A stretch of DNA of 37,138 bases from Salisapilia sapeloensis (Eukaryota > Oomycota > Peronosporomycetes > Peronosporales > Salisapiliaceae): positions 1-37,138 of the forward strand of contig JAADVB010000191.1 in the NCBI GenBank assembly GCA_023334545.1, in the 5' to 3' direction. A program made the position numbers and the translations under genes. A model generated the notes under the pieces. It was given only the letters and a program-made list of their open reading frames with translations, searched no databases and was not told where the DNA came from. Below are positions 9,876-19,142 of this stretch, one piece after another; position 1 is the first letter of the stretch, and every line of letters begins with the position of its first letter.

Positions 9876-10394
9876 TTAATTTCGATTAACGTTCATGACA
9901 GCATCTACAAGTCTTGGAAATGCGGCTTCGTCCGGTTGAGGATATAGCTGTAGAGAGCTCAAGTCCATCTTTTGTAGCATGTCTGGTAGCCCCTTGCAGT
10001 CGGTTTGTAGGCAATACTGCATTTCAGCCATTGCTTCTGCTAATTCTACTTGATGGTTGTCCATGAGTGCGGTGTTGACGACTACGAGAAGACTTTTCTG
10101 CATCGATAGCGCATCCATGATCGACCCAGCGCCAGCATGACTGATCACAAGGTCTGCTTTTGCCATATCGTCTTTGTATTGCGGATTGTAGCGGTAAAAA
10201 TCGATCTTTAATCCAGGCACAGTGTCAACGCTGCTTTGTGGCTCATGCTCACCGTGACCGATTTGCATCAGTATGCGAGTGAAGCCTTTGTCTCTTAGAG
10301 CACGGAGGCATACTTGACTGTCGAGCGTTTCAATGAGCGCGTCGAATCGCGTCGTGCCGACCGTCACGAAGACACTCTTGGCCTCTCCTTCCAT
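9876..10394 (-). CDS. ALG13: UDP-GlcNAc transferase catalytic subunit ALG13
   Basis: A single-exon gene of 172 aa, the usual length of stand-alone Alg13. With the membrane subunit Alg14 it adds the second GlcNAc to dolichol-PP-GlcNAc on the cytosolic face of the ER, an early step of N-glycosylation. Landmarks are the N-terminal F-V-T-V-G-T-T-R-F strand, A-D-L-V-I-S-H-A-G-A-G-S-I (about 91-103), which is the nucleotide-sugar-binding G-loop of GT28 enzymes, and L-M-D-N-H-Q-V-E-L-A. There is no membrane segment, as expected, since Alg14 supplies it. ALG14 is not in this window. It is separated by 147 bp from the BolA2 gene on the same strand. Confidence 0.92.
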   Translation of the reverse strand: MEGEAKSVFVTVGTTRFDALIETLDSQVCLRALRDKGFTRILMQIGHGEHEPQSSVDTVPGLKIDFYRYNPQYKDDMAKADLVISHAGAGSIMDALSMQKSLLVVVNTALMDNHQVELAEAMAEMQYCLQTDCKGLPDMLQKMDLSSLQLYPQPDEAAFPRLVDAVMNVNRN

Positions 10395-10541
10395 TGTTCG
10401 GAATGCAGTTCGAAATCTATTTTAGAGGGGTAAATTACACGTAAATTAAATTCCGGTGGTGCTTTCGCGGTGGACGGAACGAATGCCGCTTGATCGTTTG
10501 ATGCAAATGGGATTCCATCGTAGATTTTATATTGCTCCAAT

Positions 10542-10971
10542 TTAGTTTTCACCCGTCTCCTGACTACCTGCGGGGGCTGGAATGGACTTTTGCATCTTTT
10601 GCTCGTACTGCTGGCGGGTCCAAGTCTTCATCTGTAGAGCGTGAATACGCGTCATTTCTTCCTTGAGGCAATCGTTCACTCGACGCTGTCGTTCAAGCAG
10701 TCCTTGACCTACGGCATGCTCATCAGGAAGTAACTTTAGAGTATACTGCCAAAAGCTTAGTACCTTCAAAGCCATCGTGCACGACGATGAGGCTAAATTT
10801 ACTACCGCATCCGTCAGAAAGGTCTTCGGCTTCGACATGCAGAGCACCCATTTGCTACATGAAGATCATTGACGTCAGCATCTATACAGAACAACTTGCC
10901 GAGTTGAATAAGAAGGGAAGACAAACCTCTTTCAGCTTGGACTCGAGCTGCGCTGGCGTGATGATACTCAT
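10542..10971 (-). CDS. BOLA2: BolA-like protein, BolA2 type
   Basis: Three exons, 10971-10927, 10854-10764 and 10708-10542, encode 100 aa with introns of 72 and 55 nt. The joined protein has the whole BolA fold: an N-terminal helix, then L-H-V-E-A-E-D-L-S-D-G-C-G, then L-I-V-V-H-D-G-F-E-G, then L-L-E-R-Q-R-R-V-N and the signature R-I-H-A-L-Q-M-K-T-W. The invariant His of that motif and the upstream Cys of D-G-C-G are the expected iron-sulfur ligands in BolA-glutaredoxin complexes, so a cytosolic role with a monothiol glutaredoxin is likely. There is no targeting peptide. A 15-residue polar tail extends beyond the domain. It is divergent from UNG, with 154 bp between the two start codons. Confidence 0.9.
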
Positions 10972-11125
10972 CCTTTTTCTTCGGCTTTGCGAATGGTGTG
11001 TGTCTCGTTTTCTAAGCCGTTGCGAACGAACATTTGCAACATCTTGTTCAAAACATTGGACTACATTTTAGTATGCTACTTTTGGCGCCAAAGCTCTGAT
11101 CAAAATCAAATTCGATTGCTATTGC

Positions 11126-12130
11126 ATGCATCGACCGCTCTTCACTCGTCCTCTGTCTTCCTCGTCTCTTTACTACAGCTCTAGCCTTCCGAATTTGCCT
11201 CAAGCCATGAAAAAGTCCCGAGATATTCGATCCTTTTTTACCGGAGACACGTCACAGCGAGACTCCAAGCGTCAGAAGACAGCGACAGTGACTGAAAATG
11301 ACAATAAGCAGAACACTACAGCCTCTCCACCTAATGCTATTGTCTCTCCCGATACAACCAAGATCGATGATGCAAAGGAAGCAGATCCTGAGCCATCTAA
11401 ACCACCATCGCCGTCAGAACTCAATTCGTATGAGAATGTGGCCGTGAATGCCAAGTACCTCATGGGCGAGTCATGGTTTCACGTATTGGAGAAGGAGACG
11501 AAGAAGCAGTCATTTAAGAGTATCACTTCTCTACTCCAGAAAGAATGCTTGAAGGAAAAGATATATCCCCCAGCGAAAGACGTTTTCGCTGCTTTGCGCG
11601 ATTGTCCTTTCGAAAACGTCAAAGCCGTGATCCTCGGCCAGGACCCATATCACGGTCCGAATCAGGCCCATGGTCTCAGTTTCTCTGTTAGACAAGGCAT
11701 CCCGCCTCCACCGTCTCTCAGAAACATCTATAAAGAAGCCATCAGTGACGTTCAGATCGATCGTCCAACGCACGGTTGCTTGTCTTCTTGGAGCGAACAG
11801 GGTGTGCTGTTATTAAACACTGTGCTGACAGTGAAGGATGGAAAGCCGAACGTGTATAAGAAGAAAGGATGGGAACCGTTCACCGACGCAGTGATTCGAG
11901 CCATTAGCTTGCAGCGTGACCATGTCGTCTTCTTCTTATGGGGGAAACCTGCGCAAGAGAAACTAGCACTCATCGACTCGAGCAAGCATCTCGTCATTAA
12001 GAGTAGCCATCCGTCGCCATTGGGCGCAACGAAGACGAACATGCCTTTTATCGGAAGCAAATGCTTCTCCAGAGCGAACACGTACTTGACGGAACACGGC
12101 AAAGATGCTATCGATTGGAATGTAAAGTGA
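11126..12130 (+). CDS. UNG: Uracil-DNA glycosylase, family 1
   Basis: An intronless gene of 334 aa (307 aa from the second Met). It removes uracil from DNA to start base-excision repair. Catalytic motifs are intact: G-Q-D-P-Y-H-G at 171-177 with the water-activating Asp173, L-L-L-N-T with the uracil-recognising Asn231, and H-P-S-P-L-G with His295. The first ATG (11126) gives a Ser/Arg-rich leader of 27 residues without acidic residues that looks like a mitochondrial presequence. The second ATG (11207) starts just before S-R-D-I-R-S-F-F, a PCNA-binding PIP-like motif with Ser in place of the usual Gln, and a basic K-R-Q-K patch. Two isoforms are therefore plausible. The stop lies 28 bp from the convergent IFT81 stop. 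Confidence 0.96.
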   Translation: MHRPLFTRPLSSSSLYYSSSLPNLPQAMKKSRDIRSFFTGDTSQRDSKRQKTATVTENDNKQNTTASPPNAIVSPDTTKIDDAKEADPEPSKPPSPSELNSYENVAVNAKYLMGESWFHVLEKETKKQSFKSITSLLQKECLKEKIYPPAKDVFAALRDCPFENVKAVILGQDPYHGPNQAHGLSFSVRQGIPPPPSLRNIYKEAISDVQIDRPTHGCLSSWSEQGVLLLNTVLTVKDGKPNVYKKKGWEPFTDAVIRAISLQRDHVVFFLWGKPAQEKLALIDSSKHLVIKSSHPSPLGATKTNMPFIGSKCFSRANTYLTEHGKDAIDWNVK

Positions 12131-12158
12131 TTCATATACTGTCTTCAGAGGTGCAAAG

Positions 12159-14299
12159 TTAATCTATCAGTGTCATGACGTTGGCGCCACCGACGACGTC
12201 AAAGTGGGCAGAAGCCAATTCCGGACGATCGTTCTTCCCTTCGAATCCACCAAACTCGTTCCCACCATTGTTCATCTCCTTTGCACACTTGTTCTTAAGC
12301 TCTAGCAACGAAAGCAATTGTTCAAACTTTCGACGTTGCTGACCTAGCTCCGACGCATTTTCCTTTAAATGCTTTTGCTGCTTCCGCAATTCTTTCGTCA
12401 ATACTTCTTGCTGTGCGACTTTATGCTTGTACAAGTCCTGAAACGTTTTCATATCTCGAAGTAGATGCCCTTCACCGACTTCAAAAGCTTTCTCCTGCTG
12501 AACCTTTTCAGCCTTGCCTTTGACGATCTCCATTTCGCAATTTAACGTATGATACTGCCGCTCCTCTCGAAGACAATCGTCCTGGAAAGCTTGGCATTCC
12601 TGTTCCAGTTTCAATCGTTCCGTTTCTAATCCAACGGCTGTGTGTTCATACTGAGCTTTACGCTCCAAGTAGATCTGTTCCATATCTTGGTACTTTGCAC
12701 GAACAGCACGAAGTTCTTTGATTTGTGGAGCTAATGCGTTCTTTCGCTCTTTTAAAGTATGGTTTAAGTCCGTCACGGTTTTGGAAACCTCTTCAAGTGT
12801 CTGCTCTTTGACCTCTTCCATCACGTCTGACACTGCCGACGCATTCTTCTCAGATGACTCGGTCTGCTTATTAGCCTCCATTTCCTTCTCAAAGACATCC
12901 AAGTTCGGTAGTTTGCTTTTGAGCAATTGTTCCGTCCGATGCAGCACGACGGATTCGGCAGTTAGCTCAGCTAGCTCATTCTTACTGCGCTTGTACTGGT
13001 TCGTTTTGTTTCTAAGAGTCGTAGCGTACTGCTTGAACTGCTCTCGACTCATGAATTTACCATTGCTCATACTTCCTTCGTGCAGTTTTGCTTCCGTTTC
13101 GTCAATCTGTTGCTGCAATTGGTTATTAGACGCTTGCTTTGCTTTAACTTGCTCTTCTTTATCCATCCGTTTCTTCGTTTGAGCTACTGCGTGCTGACGA
13201 AAGATGGCGAGTTTATCATCACCTGCTTTCTCTTGGGCCTCTGCTATCTTTCGCTGGAGCGATGAGATAGCTTGCTGTAGTCCAGAGATTTCATCCTCCA
13301 AGTCTACTAGATCAGCCTCCGTCTTTGCAGGCTCCGATAAAGTCTTCTCCAGACGCTCCAAAGTCGCGTGTTGGGCTTTAAATTCATCCGGAAACCTTGT
13401 CGTCAGCATTTCCCGCTGTCTAGCAATTTGAGACTGCAATTGCTCTACGAGAGCTTCCGGTGAAGCATCCTGTTTCAACGTCGCCCGAAGTTCGCTCAAT
13501 TTTAGCTCAGCGTCCGATACCTTCTTCTCCGCCATGGACAGAGCAGTCATTTGGTCACGCTTGCGGTCAGCCAGTCCAGCTTGCTTTTCCTGTTCCTTAC
13601 GAAGAGAGCTCGTAGCTTCTAGCAGCTCCGAAAACCCTTTTTCAGTCGAAGTCTTCTTACGCAAGTGCGCTATCTTCTCTTCGAGCTGACCGCCTTCATC
13701 TTCCAGTTGCGAAATTTCTCGTCGAAGTTCCGCAGGCCGTGACTTGGACGTTCGTAGTCTATCCACTTGCTTATGAACTTGCTTGAACTCATTCTGGAGC
13801 TCTTGTAGTTGCTCCTGCATCCGCTGAAGTTCTAGTACGATTTGAATTAAATAAATATGAACTATCTAGTGGAATTGCGTTGCAGTAGTCTACCAGGATC
13901 GGCGAAAAACTCTTGTGGAATGGGAAGTGGACCGAGGAAGCGACCTAGATACGCCCTCTTCTTGTGACTTCCAAGGCTCTTGAGTAACCAGTGGAGGATT
14001 GGATATACGGCTCGCTTGTCACCTTGATCCAAAGCATCTCGAAAGCTTTCTAGCTCTTCACCGGAAGCTGGAAGTGGAAACTTAAGCAATTGTAGAAATT
14101 CGAGAATCCGCTGCGTCCTTACTTCATCCGGTTCCTTTCGTACGTCGATGTCATGCTTGTTACCGTCAAGTTCGACAAGTACGAGGTTGACGACACGTAG
14201 TAGATCGAATCCGACTTTTTCATCAAACTCGACGAGCGTCAATCCTAAACGAAAGGGAGGTCTGTTCAAGTGTTCAACAATGGCTTGTAGCTCGCTCAT
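12159..14299 (-). CDS. IFT81: Intraflagellar transport protein IFT81
   Basis: Exons 14299-13894 and 13831-12159, separated by a 62-nt intron, encode 692 aa; human IFT81 is of similar size. The N-terminal exon is the calponin-homology-like tubulin-binding domain (about 1-130), with P-V/I-L-H-W-L-L and K-K-R-A-Y-L-x-R-F-L blocks. The second exon is almost entirely coiled coil and retains the K-F-M-S-R-E-Q-F-K-Q-Y region and a conserved C-terminal coil. IFT81 pairs with IFT74 in the IFT-B core and carries tubulin into the flagellum, so the organism very likely makes flagellated zoospores. The frame extends upstream to 14380, but Met at 14299 aligns with the start of known IFT81. The splice joins D-P to E-L-Q-R. 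Confidence 0.93.
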
Positions 14300-14589
14300 A
14301 GTCGTAAAGTAGAATGAAGGGACGGGAGGTTTCCACCACCTCTTGACCAAATCTAAAACCGACAAACACATAAGCTCCACACATCATACGCTGAGTTGTA
14401 TTTCAGCTTTCGACAACGCTGCGTGTTCTATCTACCTTCCAACAGAAATGAAAAGAACTTAACAAAGTAGGAAAATCTCATGCCTAAACATGTGCTACAG
14501 GACACTGCTCTAGGACGCGCTCACTCCATCCCTAGTACATACCTCACATTAATATACATATACAAGATACATCAATATACAAGCCAAAC

Positions 14590-17500
14590 TTACATTCGGA
14601 AGGCTTCCGCTAGCTTGTACGAATCAAAGGTCGAGTGGATGCTGACGATCGCACCGTTTGAGATCGTCAGAATGTCACAACTCTCTTCCGTCACGATCTG
14701 GCTGTTCCTCAGAATGCGGAACGTCTGGGATGTCATCACGACCGCTGTCTCCTCGTCTTCGTCAATCACGATCCGCAGCACGCGTCCGCCACTACGCTCT
14801 GCCGTCTCGTCTCGAAGCTTCCAGTACTCACACAAGCGCTTGTACCCATGGAACTCTCCCCAGTACGGCACGCAGTCCGGCAGATTGGAGCTCAAGACAC
14901 ATTCGCTCGAGACAGCATCGATCTTGCCTTCACTCCAGAACGGAGGAGGCGCATCCACTGGCGTCGTGAACTTTAACGACGGGCCGAAAAGGTACTTGTA
15001 GAACTCGACGACGAGCGACTTCATCTCGCCCTTGTTCATGATAATCGAGTTGCTCAGTCCGCTCGAGTCACTGCCGCTACCAGAGCTCAGGCGACCGCTC
15101 AGCGGCGGGTGGGTGCTCTTCAGGTCTTCACCCACGAGAGACGTCCGCTTGGGAGCAGGCGCCCCAACGGCCGCCACGATCTCCGTCAGCCACACTAGTC
15201 GCGTGTCGATCGAGTCCACAAGCACCATGAACGCACCATGTCCTTGCGTATTGATCTGGAAGCCGTAGACGTCTTCCTGTCCAGTAGCCACGAGCGGCAG
15301 TCCTTCCGTAACGTTCACCGGTCGCGCCGTGCCTCGGACAAATGTCCTGTCCTTGGCATGCGTGTCCGTGAGATAGTACGACAAGGATCCTTGCTCCTTA
15401 TCCAGGACAAAGTAGAATCGCTCCCACAACTGCCGCTGCCCAGTCTCGGGGTACTTGCTCTTGTACATGTATCCGGACGTAATAACATTCATCTTATCCT
15501 CGTTCTCCCCATACGACAGCGGCACGTCGTGGACATGCACGCCGCCATCATGCGCTACGAATGCTGCAATGTCATCTCCTTGAGACGTGTCCACCGTCAC
15601 TACTTCGCTATGCTGGCTGCTGCGTCCAGGCGACGCCATGTACGGCTCGTTGGATAGTGCCAGGAGCTTGCTATCAGGCTTAGTACCGCCAGGCGTCGTC
15701 ACGAGACTCTTCCGCAGTCGCTTGAACATCGAGTTCCAGCTACCAAAGGACGATCGGTTCGTTGTCTCTCCGTCCTTCTTATCTGTCGTCGAGCCAGTGG
15801 AGCTCGATCGCTGCGGGAAGCTCGGACGCTCCGGCATCTTGATGACTGAACCGAGACGCATGGGGGTCTTGAAGACAGGAGACTGGAGGACGGTCTTAAA
15901 GTACCCAGACGAGCTGCGTCCACGGTCAGAAGAGCTCTCCTTGGGTTCTTCTTCCTCGTCTTCTACTGGCTGCTCCTCTACCGGTTCGTCCTCTGGGATG
16001 GCAGGTGGCGTCGGGCCTGGATCCGACATGGTGCCTGTCATCTGACGCCAACTGGCGTTGCGTCGACACAAGGACCGGACCTGTGCATTGTTCTGGGATG
16101 GCGTATCGTGCGATAACACTTCATCTAGCGCATCTTTGAGGATGGCAGCGTAGGGACGCAAGGCCGGGACGTCGCTCTTGGCGCGGATGATAATGTCGAC
16201 GACGGACAGGGCAGTGGAGTTCGGCTGCTTCTCCGCTTGGGCCACGACTTGCTCTAGATCTCCGTCATCTCCTTCTTCCGATTCACCAAAGAGGTCTTTC
16301 GTCAACGGACAGTTTCTCGCTCGATTCTCCTCTGCATCTCGAAGGACGTAGGCAACGGCCGGGACGACGTGGATCATCATCATATCAAATGACGGTCGGA
16401 ATAAAAGGACTTGTAGGTACTTTTGCATCAACTTGGCGTCATGCAACGCTTTGTTCACATGTTCGTCGTTGATATAGATGAGAGCGTAGAGGTACTTGGA
16501 TAGAGCAATGCAAACGGAAGGAGGAAGCACTTTACTGTCGACATCCAACTGATCGACGTACGCACTGCTCGTTCCACATGCACACTCGATCACTTTACTC
16601 CACAGCGACCGACCTTTCGAGAGAGAAGCGAGGTTGTACATGGCATTCTCCGCCGTCGAGTCTCGAGGAGACGACGCATAATTGTCTGCATGGGATCCAC
16701 TGAAGCGACTGTATCCAAATGCTGCATCTGCTCGTTCCTCATCACTGTCCGAGTCAGAGGACAGCGTGCGTCCTCGGTCTTTCTTGACTTCCATCTCTTC
16801 CTCGATATCCGAATCACAGTCGGCATAGTGTTTCGACGACAAGACTAAGAGCTCTGTGACGACGTGAATGACTAGTGAATATGAAGCTTCCTTGTCCTTA
16901 TCACTTCGAATGGCCTGTAGTTCCTCGACAGCATTCTCAAACAACAATTCTAGCGAATCCGGGTGCTTACTCAATTCGTCCAAAAGCATGTACTGGAGAA
17001 AGTTGTGATATCCGTGTGTCATGCTTTCAAACCCTCGGATCGTCCCGAATTGATCCCTGACAAAGTACTTGGATAGATAGACACCTCCTTCTCGCCTGCA
17101 AAAGGAACCGAGACGATCTGCTTGATTCGCCTGGAGCATGTCGACGAGTAGACTTGCGCAGTTCTCCACGAGTTCGCTGTTCAGTGGTTTCTTCACATCA
17201 ACTCGTGTGGCCTGGATAAGCAAAGGAGCAACGATCTGCATGGCGTCGTTTCGACCAGTGATCGGATGCACGCTCTCATACGACTGGAGGATGAGCGTTA
17301 GCATGTACTTGACGGTATTCGAGTAGAGGTGAGGAACGACGAGAGGCAAGAGTGGACGCAGGACATTGTCCACGTATCCGTCTTCGAGACAAAAGCCGTC
17401 GTGGAGACGTACGAGCGCTTTACTAAAGAAGAGTAGCTGCATCTCATCTAACGGCGCTTTGGCTTCAAACAACGAGTAGAGCAACTTCCACTTGCCAATG

Positions 17501-18222
17501 TCTGCTGGTTCGAGACAACCAAAGACGGCCGAGGTGGTCGAGTGGGAACCGGCCGAGCTGTCGGAGGAAAAGGACTCGTACAGATCGTCATCTCCGGTAT
17601 AGAGTTTCATGATAATTTCAGAGCAAATAAAGTGGCGTTTGTAGTACCCATACTCTTCATGCGGTTCTCCTTCAAAGACAGGAGGCGCGATGAACGCACG
17701 CAGGACGTCTTCCACGACTTCTGGCATTAATAACCACAGACGAATGTCCGAGTCGGAATCTTCCAAGACCTCGAGGATCGGATCTATGCCCATCTGTAGG
17801 AAATAGTCGAGCGATAGTTTCTCCTGTTGGCCAGAAGAAGATAGGAACGCATCGTCGCCATAGGCGGGAAGAGACCGTCGTCGGAAGGTGTCGGCATCAT
17901 CGACGAACTTGGACAAGCTGCCAGAACGTCCAGATCGACTGGCAAGCACTTCCATCTCGTTCACTGAAAATGTCAGCGTCGGGGGAACGGATGGACCTTG
18001 CGACGGCGATCGAGAGGGAGAGTGCTCTGCTTCCGTCACGTCCGCCGCCGGATCCGTCTCAGACGAGCTAGTCTGCGCATGATCCTCGTGGATCGAGGTG
18101 AGCTGGTCCGTGTCGACGGGGGGAGGTCGCGCTGCATCCTGTGTCGCGTCACTGTCTCCATTTGCATTAGATATCTCGGCCACAGGGTCTGTCTGCGGCG
18201 GCACTGGCGGTGGGTCTTCCAT
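14590..18222 (-). CDS. SAPS-domain phosphatase regulator with PH and NTF2-like domains
   Basis: An intronless gene of 1210 aa. Residues about 135-600 match SAPS proteins (SIT4-associated/PP6 regulatory subunits), including the segment L-D-Y-F-L-Q then L-L-M-P-E-V-V-E and the helical repeats to the F-G-T-I-R-G-F-E-S-M region. A long Ser/Pro/Glu-rich linker follows. A PH domain lies at about 915-1020 (G-Y-M-Y-K-S-K, W-E-R-F-Y-F-V-L and the final tryptophan helix). The last 150 residues have the pattern of a SnoaL/NTF2-like cone domain. The predicted role is to target a PP6/Sit4-type phosphatase to membranes. Start chosen at 18222: a good 61-nt intron (18296-18236) appears to end 13 bp upstream, so the longer frame to 18456 is probably 5' leader. 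Strongly acidic phosphosite-like clusters occur in the linkers. Confidence 0.82.
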   Translation of the reverse strand: MEDPPPVPPQTDPVAEISNANGDSDATQDAARPPPVDTDQLTSIHEDHAQTSSSETDPAADVTEAEHSPSRSPSQGPSVPPTLTFSVNEMEVLASRSGRSGSLSKFVDDADTFRRRSLPAYGDDAFLSSSGQQEKLSLDYFLQMGIDPILEVLEDSDSDIRLWLLMPEVVEDVLRAFIAPPVFEGEPHEEYGYYKRHFICSEIIMKLYTGDDDLYESFSSDSSAGSHSTTSAVFGCLEPADIGKWKLLYSLFEAKAPLDEMQLLFFSKALVRLHDGFCLEDGYVDNVLRPLLPLVVPHLYSNTVKYMLTLILQSYESVHPITGRNDAMQIVAPLLIQATRVDVKKPLNSELVENCASLLVDMLQANQADRLGSFCRREGGVYLSKYFVRDQFGTIRGFESMTHGYHNFLQYMLLDELSKHPDSLELLFENAVEELQAIRSDKDKEASYSLVIHVVTELLVLSSKHYADCDSDIEEEMEVKKDRGRTLSSDSDSDEERADAAFGYSRFSGSHADNYASSPRDSTAENAMYNLASLSKGRSLWSKVIECACGTSSAYVDQLDVDSKVLPPSVCIALSKYLYALIYINDEHVNKALHDAKLMQKYLQVLLFRPSFDMMMIHVVPAVAYVLRDAEENRARNCPLTKDLFGESEEGDDGDLEQVVAQAEKQPNSTALSVVDIIIRAKSDVPALRPYAAILKDALDEVLSHDTPSQNNAQVRSLCRRNASWRQMTGTMSDPGPTPPAIPEDEPVEEQPVEDEEEEPKESSSDRGRSSSGYFKTVLQSPVFKTPMRLGSVIKMPERPSFPQRSSSTGSTTDKKDGETTNRSSFGSWNSMFKRLRKSLVTTPGGTKPDSKLLALSNEPYMASPGRSSQHSEVVTVDTSQGDDIAAFVAHDGGVHVHDVPLSYGENEDKMNVITSGYMYKSKYPETGQRQLWERFYFVLDKEQGSLSYYLTDTHAKDRTFVRGTARPVNVTEGLPLVATGQEDVYGFQINTQGHGAFMVLVDSIDTRLVWLTEIVAAVGAPAPKRTSLVGEDLKSTHPPLSGRLSSGSGSDSSGLSNSIIMNKGEMKSLVVEFYKYLFGPSLKFTTPVDAPPPFWSEGKIDAVSSECVLSSNLPDCVPYWGEFHGYKRLCEYWKLRDETAERSGGRVLRIVIDEDEETAVVMTSQTFRILRNSQIVTEESCDILTISNGAIVSIHSTFDSYKLAEAFRM

Positions 18223-19142
18223 GATACTGTAAAACCTATAAACATTTTCGTAGGTATGCAATGCATCGTTTGGATAGGAAGATGCTTGCAATGTACCTGT
18301 GATTTGTGGCGGGAGAAAAGGAGGATTGCGTCTTGTGTCCTTCGTGCCACCTTTGCCAAGTCCCGTTCTCTGCCCCCCTTCGCTCTTACCGTAGGTGGCT
18401 CTAAATGACGTGGTTTTTGTATGTAGACCAATGACGACAGAAGGGGAAGGGGCCATCGAGGATTATGGCCAATGGCGACATTGCTGTGCCATTGCCCTGG
18501 TTTCCCGAGCTGAACGCCACGCTTGACTGTAGCTCTCGGCGACATGGAAGCAATTCAAGTTAGTGGAGACTTTACTTAGCATGAGCAGTAAGAGACAGAG
18601 TTATTGGTTGGCTTGATTGCATGTCTCCAGATGAGATAGAGCATGCATGGTTGATCCTAGTATCGATGGCTCTAGCTCCTTTTCCGATGTCCATCATGAT
18701 CTTTACGCTTCCATAGTCATTTGTATCTACAATCACTCGGGTTCTACCACCCTCCATGCCTTATCACTTTACTATCCTGGCTTCTTGTGCACCCATTCTG
18801 TGCCAACTGGGATATACAACGCAGCTTTATGAGTAATACGATAGACATGACCATCTTCTTGGAGCAACCCAACGTTATGTGCACAATGGCTTCTCCATTT
18901 GACGTCCCCATGAAGCTCTACGCCATGACAACGTTTCTTCCATCGTGTCCACGACAACTTCAACTGGACTACAACCCGACAAACGCGCGTATCGCGGTGA
19001 CTTATGTGGGACGAGCCCTTTACCCAAAACAAGATGTCCTACAGACGACGCTGATTGGCTCAATGTCATGAGTCAGGTACACATCCGGTACAGTAGCTGC
19101 TAAATTTTATCTCGGGTGAGAGTCATTACTATACCGCTCTGC
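18223..19142. other. Unassigned 0.9-kb region, gene possible
   Basis: This is large for this gene-dense stretch, so a small multi-exon gene is possible, but I could not settle on one. On the plus strand 18832-19071 is open for 79 codons with codon use like that of neighbouring genes. Also on the plus strand, 18610 could join to about 18718 over a 57-nt intron. On the minus strand, three pieces ending at 18572 can be joined across introns of 45-50 nt into about 80 codons. None resembles a family I know. The SAPS 5' leader occupies the first few hundred bases. Confidence 0.4.

Noticed and set aside
10364-10552. 62-codon minus-strand frame between ALG13 and BolA2
   Set aside because: It overlaps the start of ALG13 and the end of BolA2 in other frames and shows no independent coding signal.
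12718-13182. 154-codon plus-strand frame opposite IFT81
   Set aside because: It is the antisense image of Glu/Lys/Gln-rich coiled-coil codons, which gives Ser/Leu/Phe-rich artefacts.
14480-16045. Several plus-strand frames of 78-173 codons opposite the SAPS gene
   Set aside because: They mirror the GC-biased codons of the real minus-strand gene and have Ser/Arg-rich compositions without domains.
18223-18456. 78-codon N-terminal extension of the SAPS protein
   Set aside because: A convincing 61-nt intron (18296-18236) interrupts it and would put the extension out of frame, so it is most likely 5' leader.
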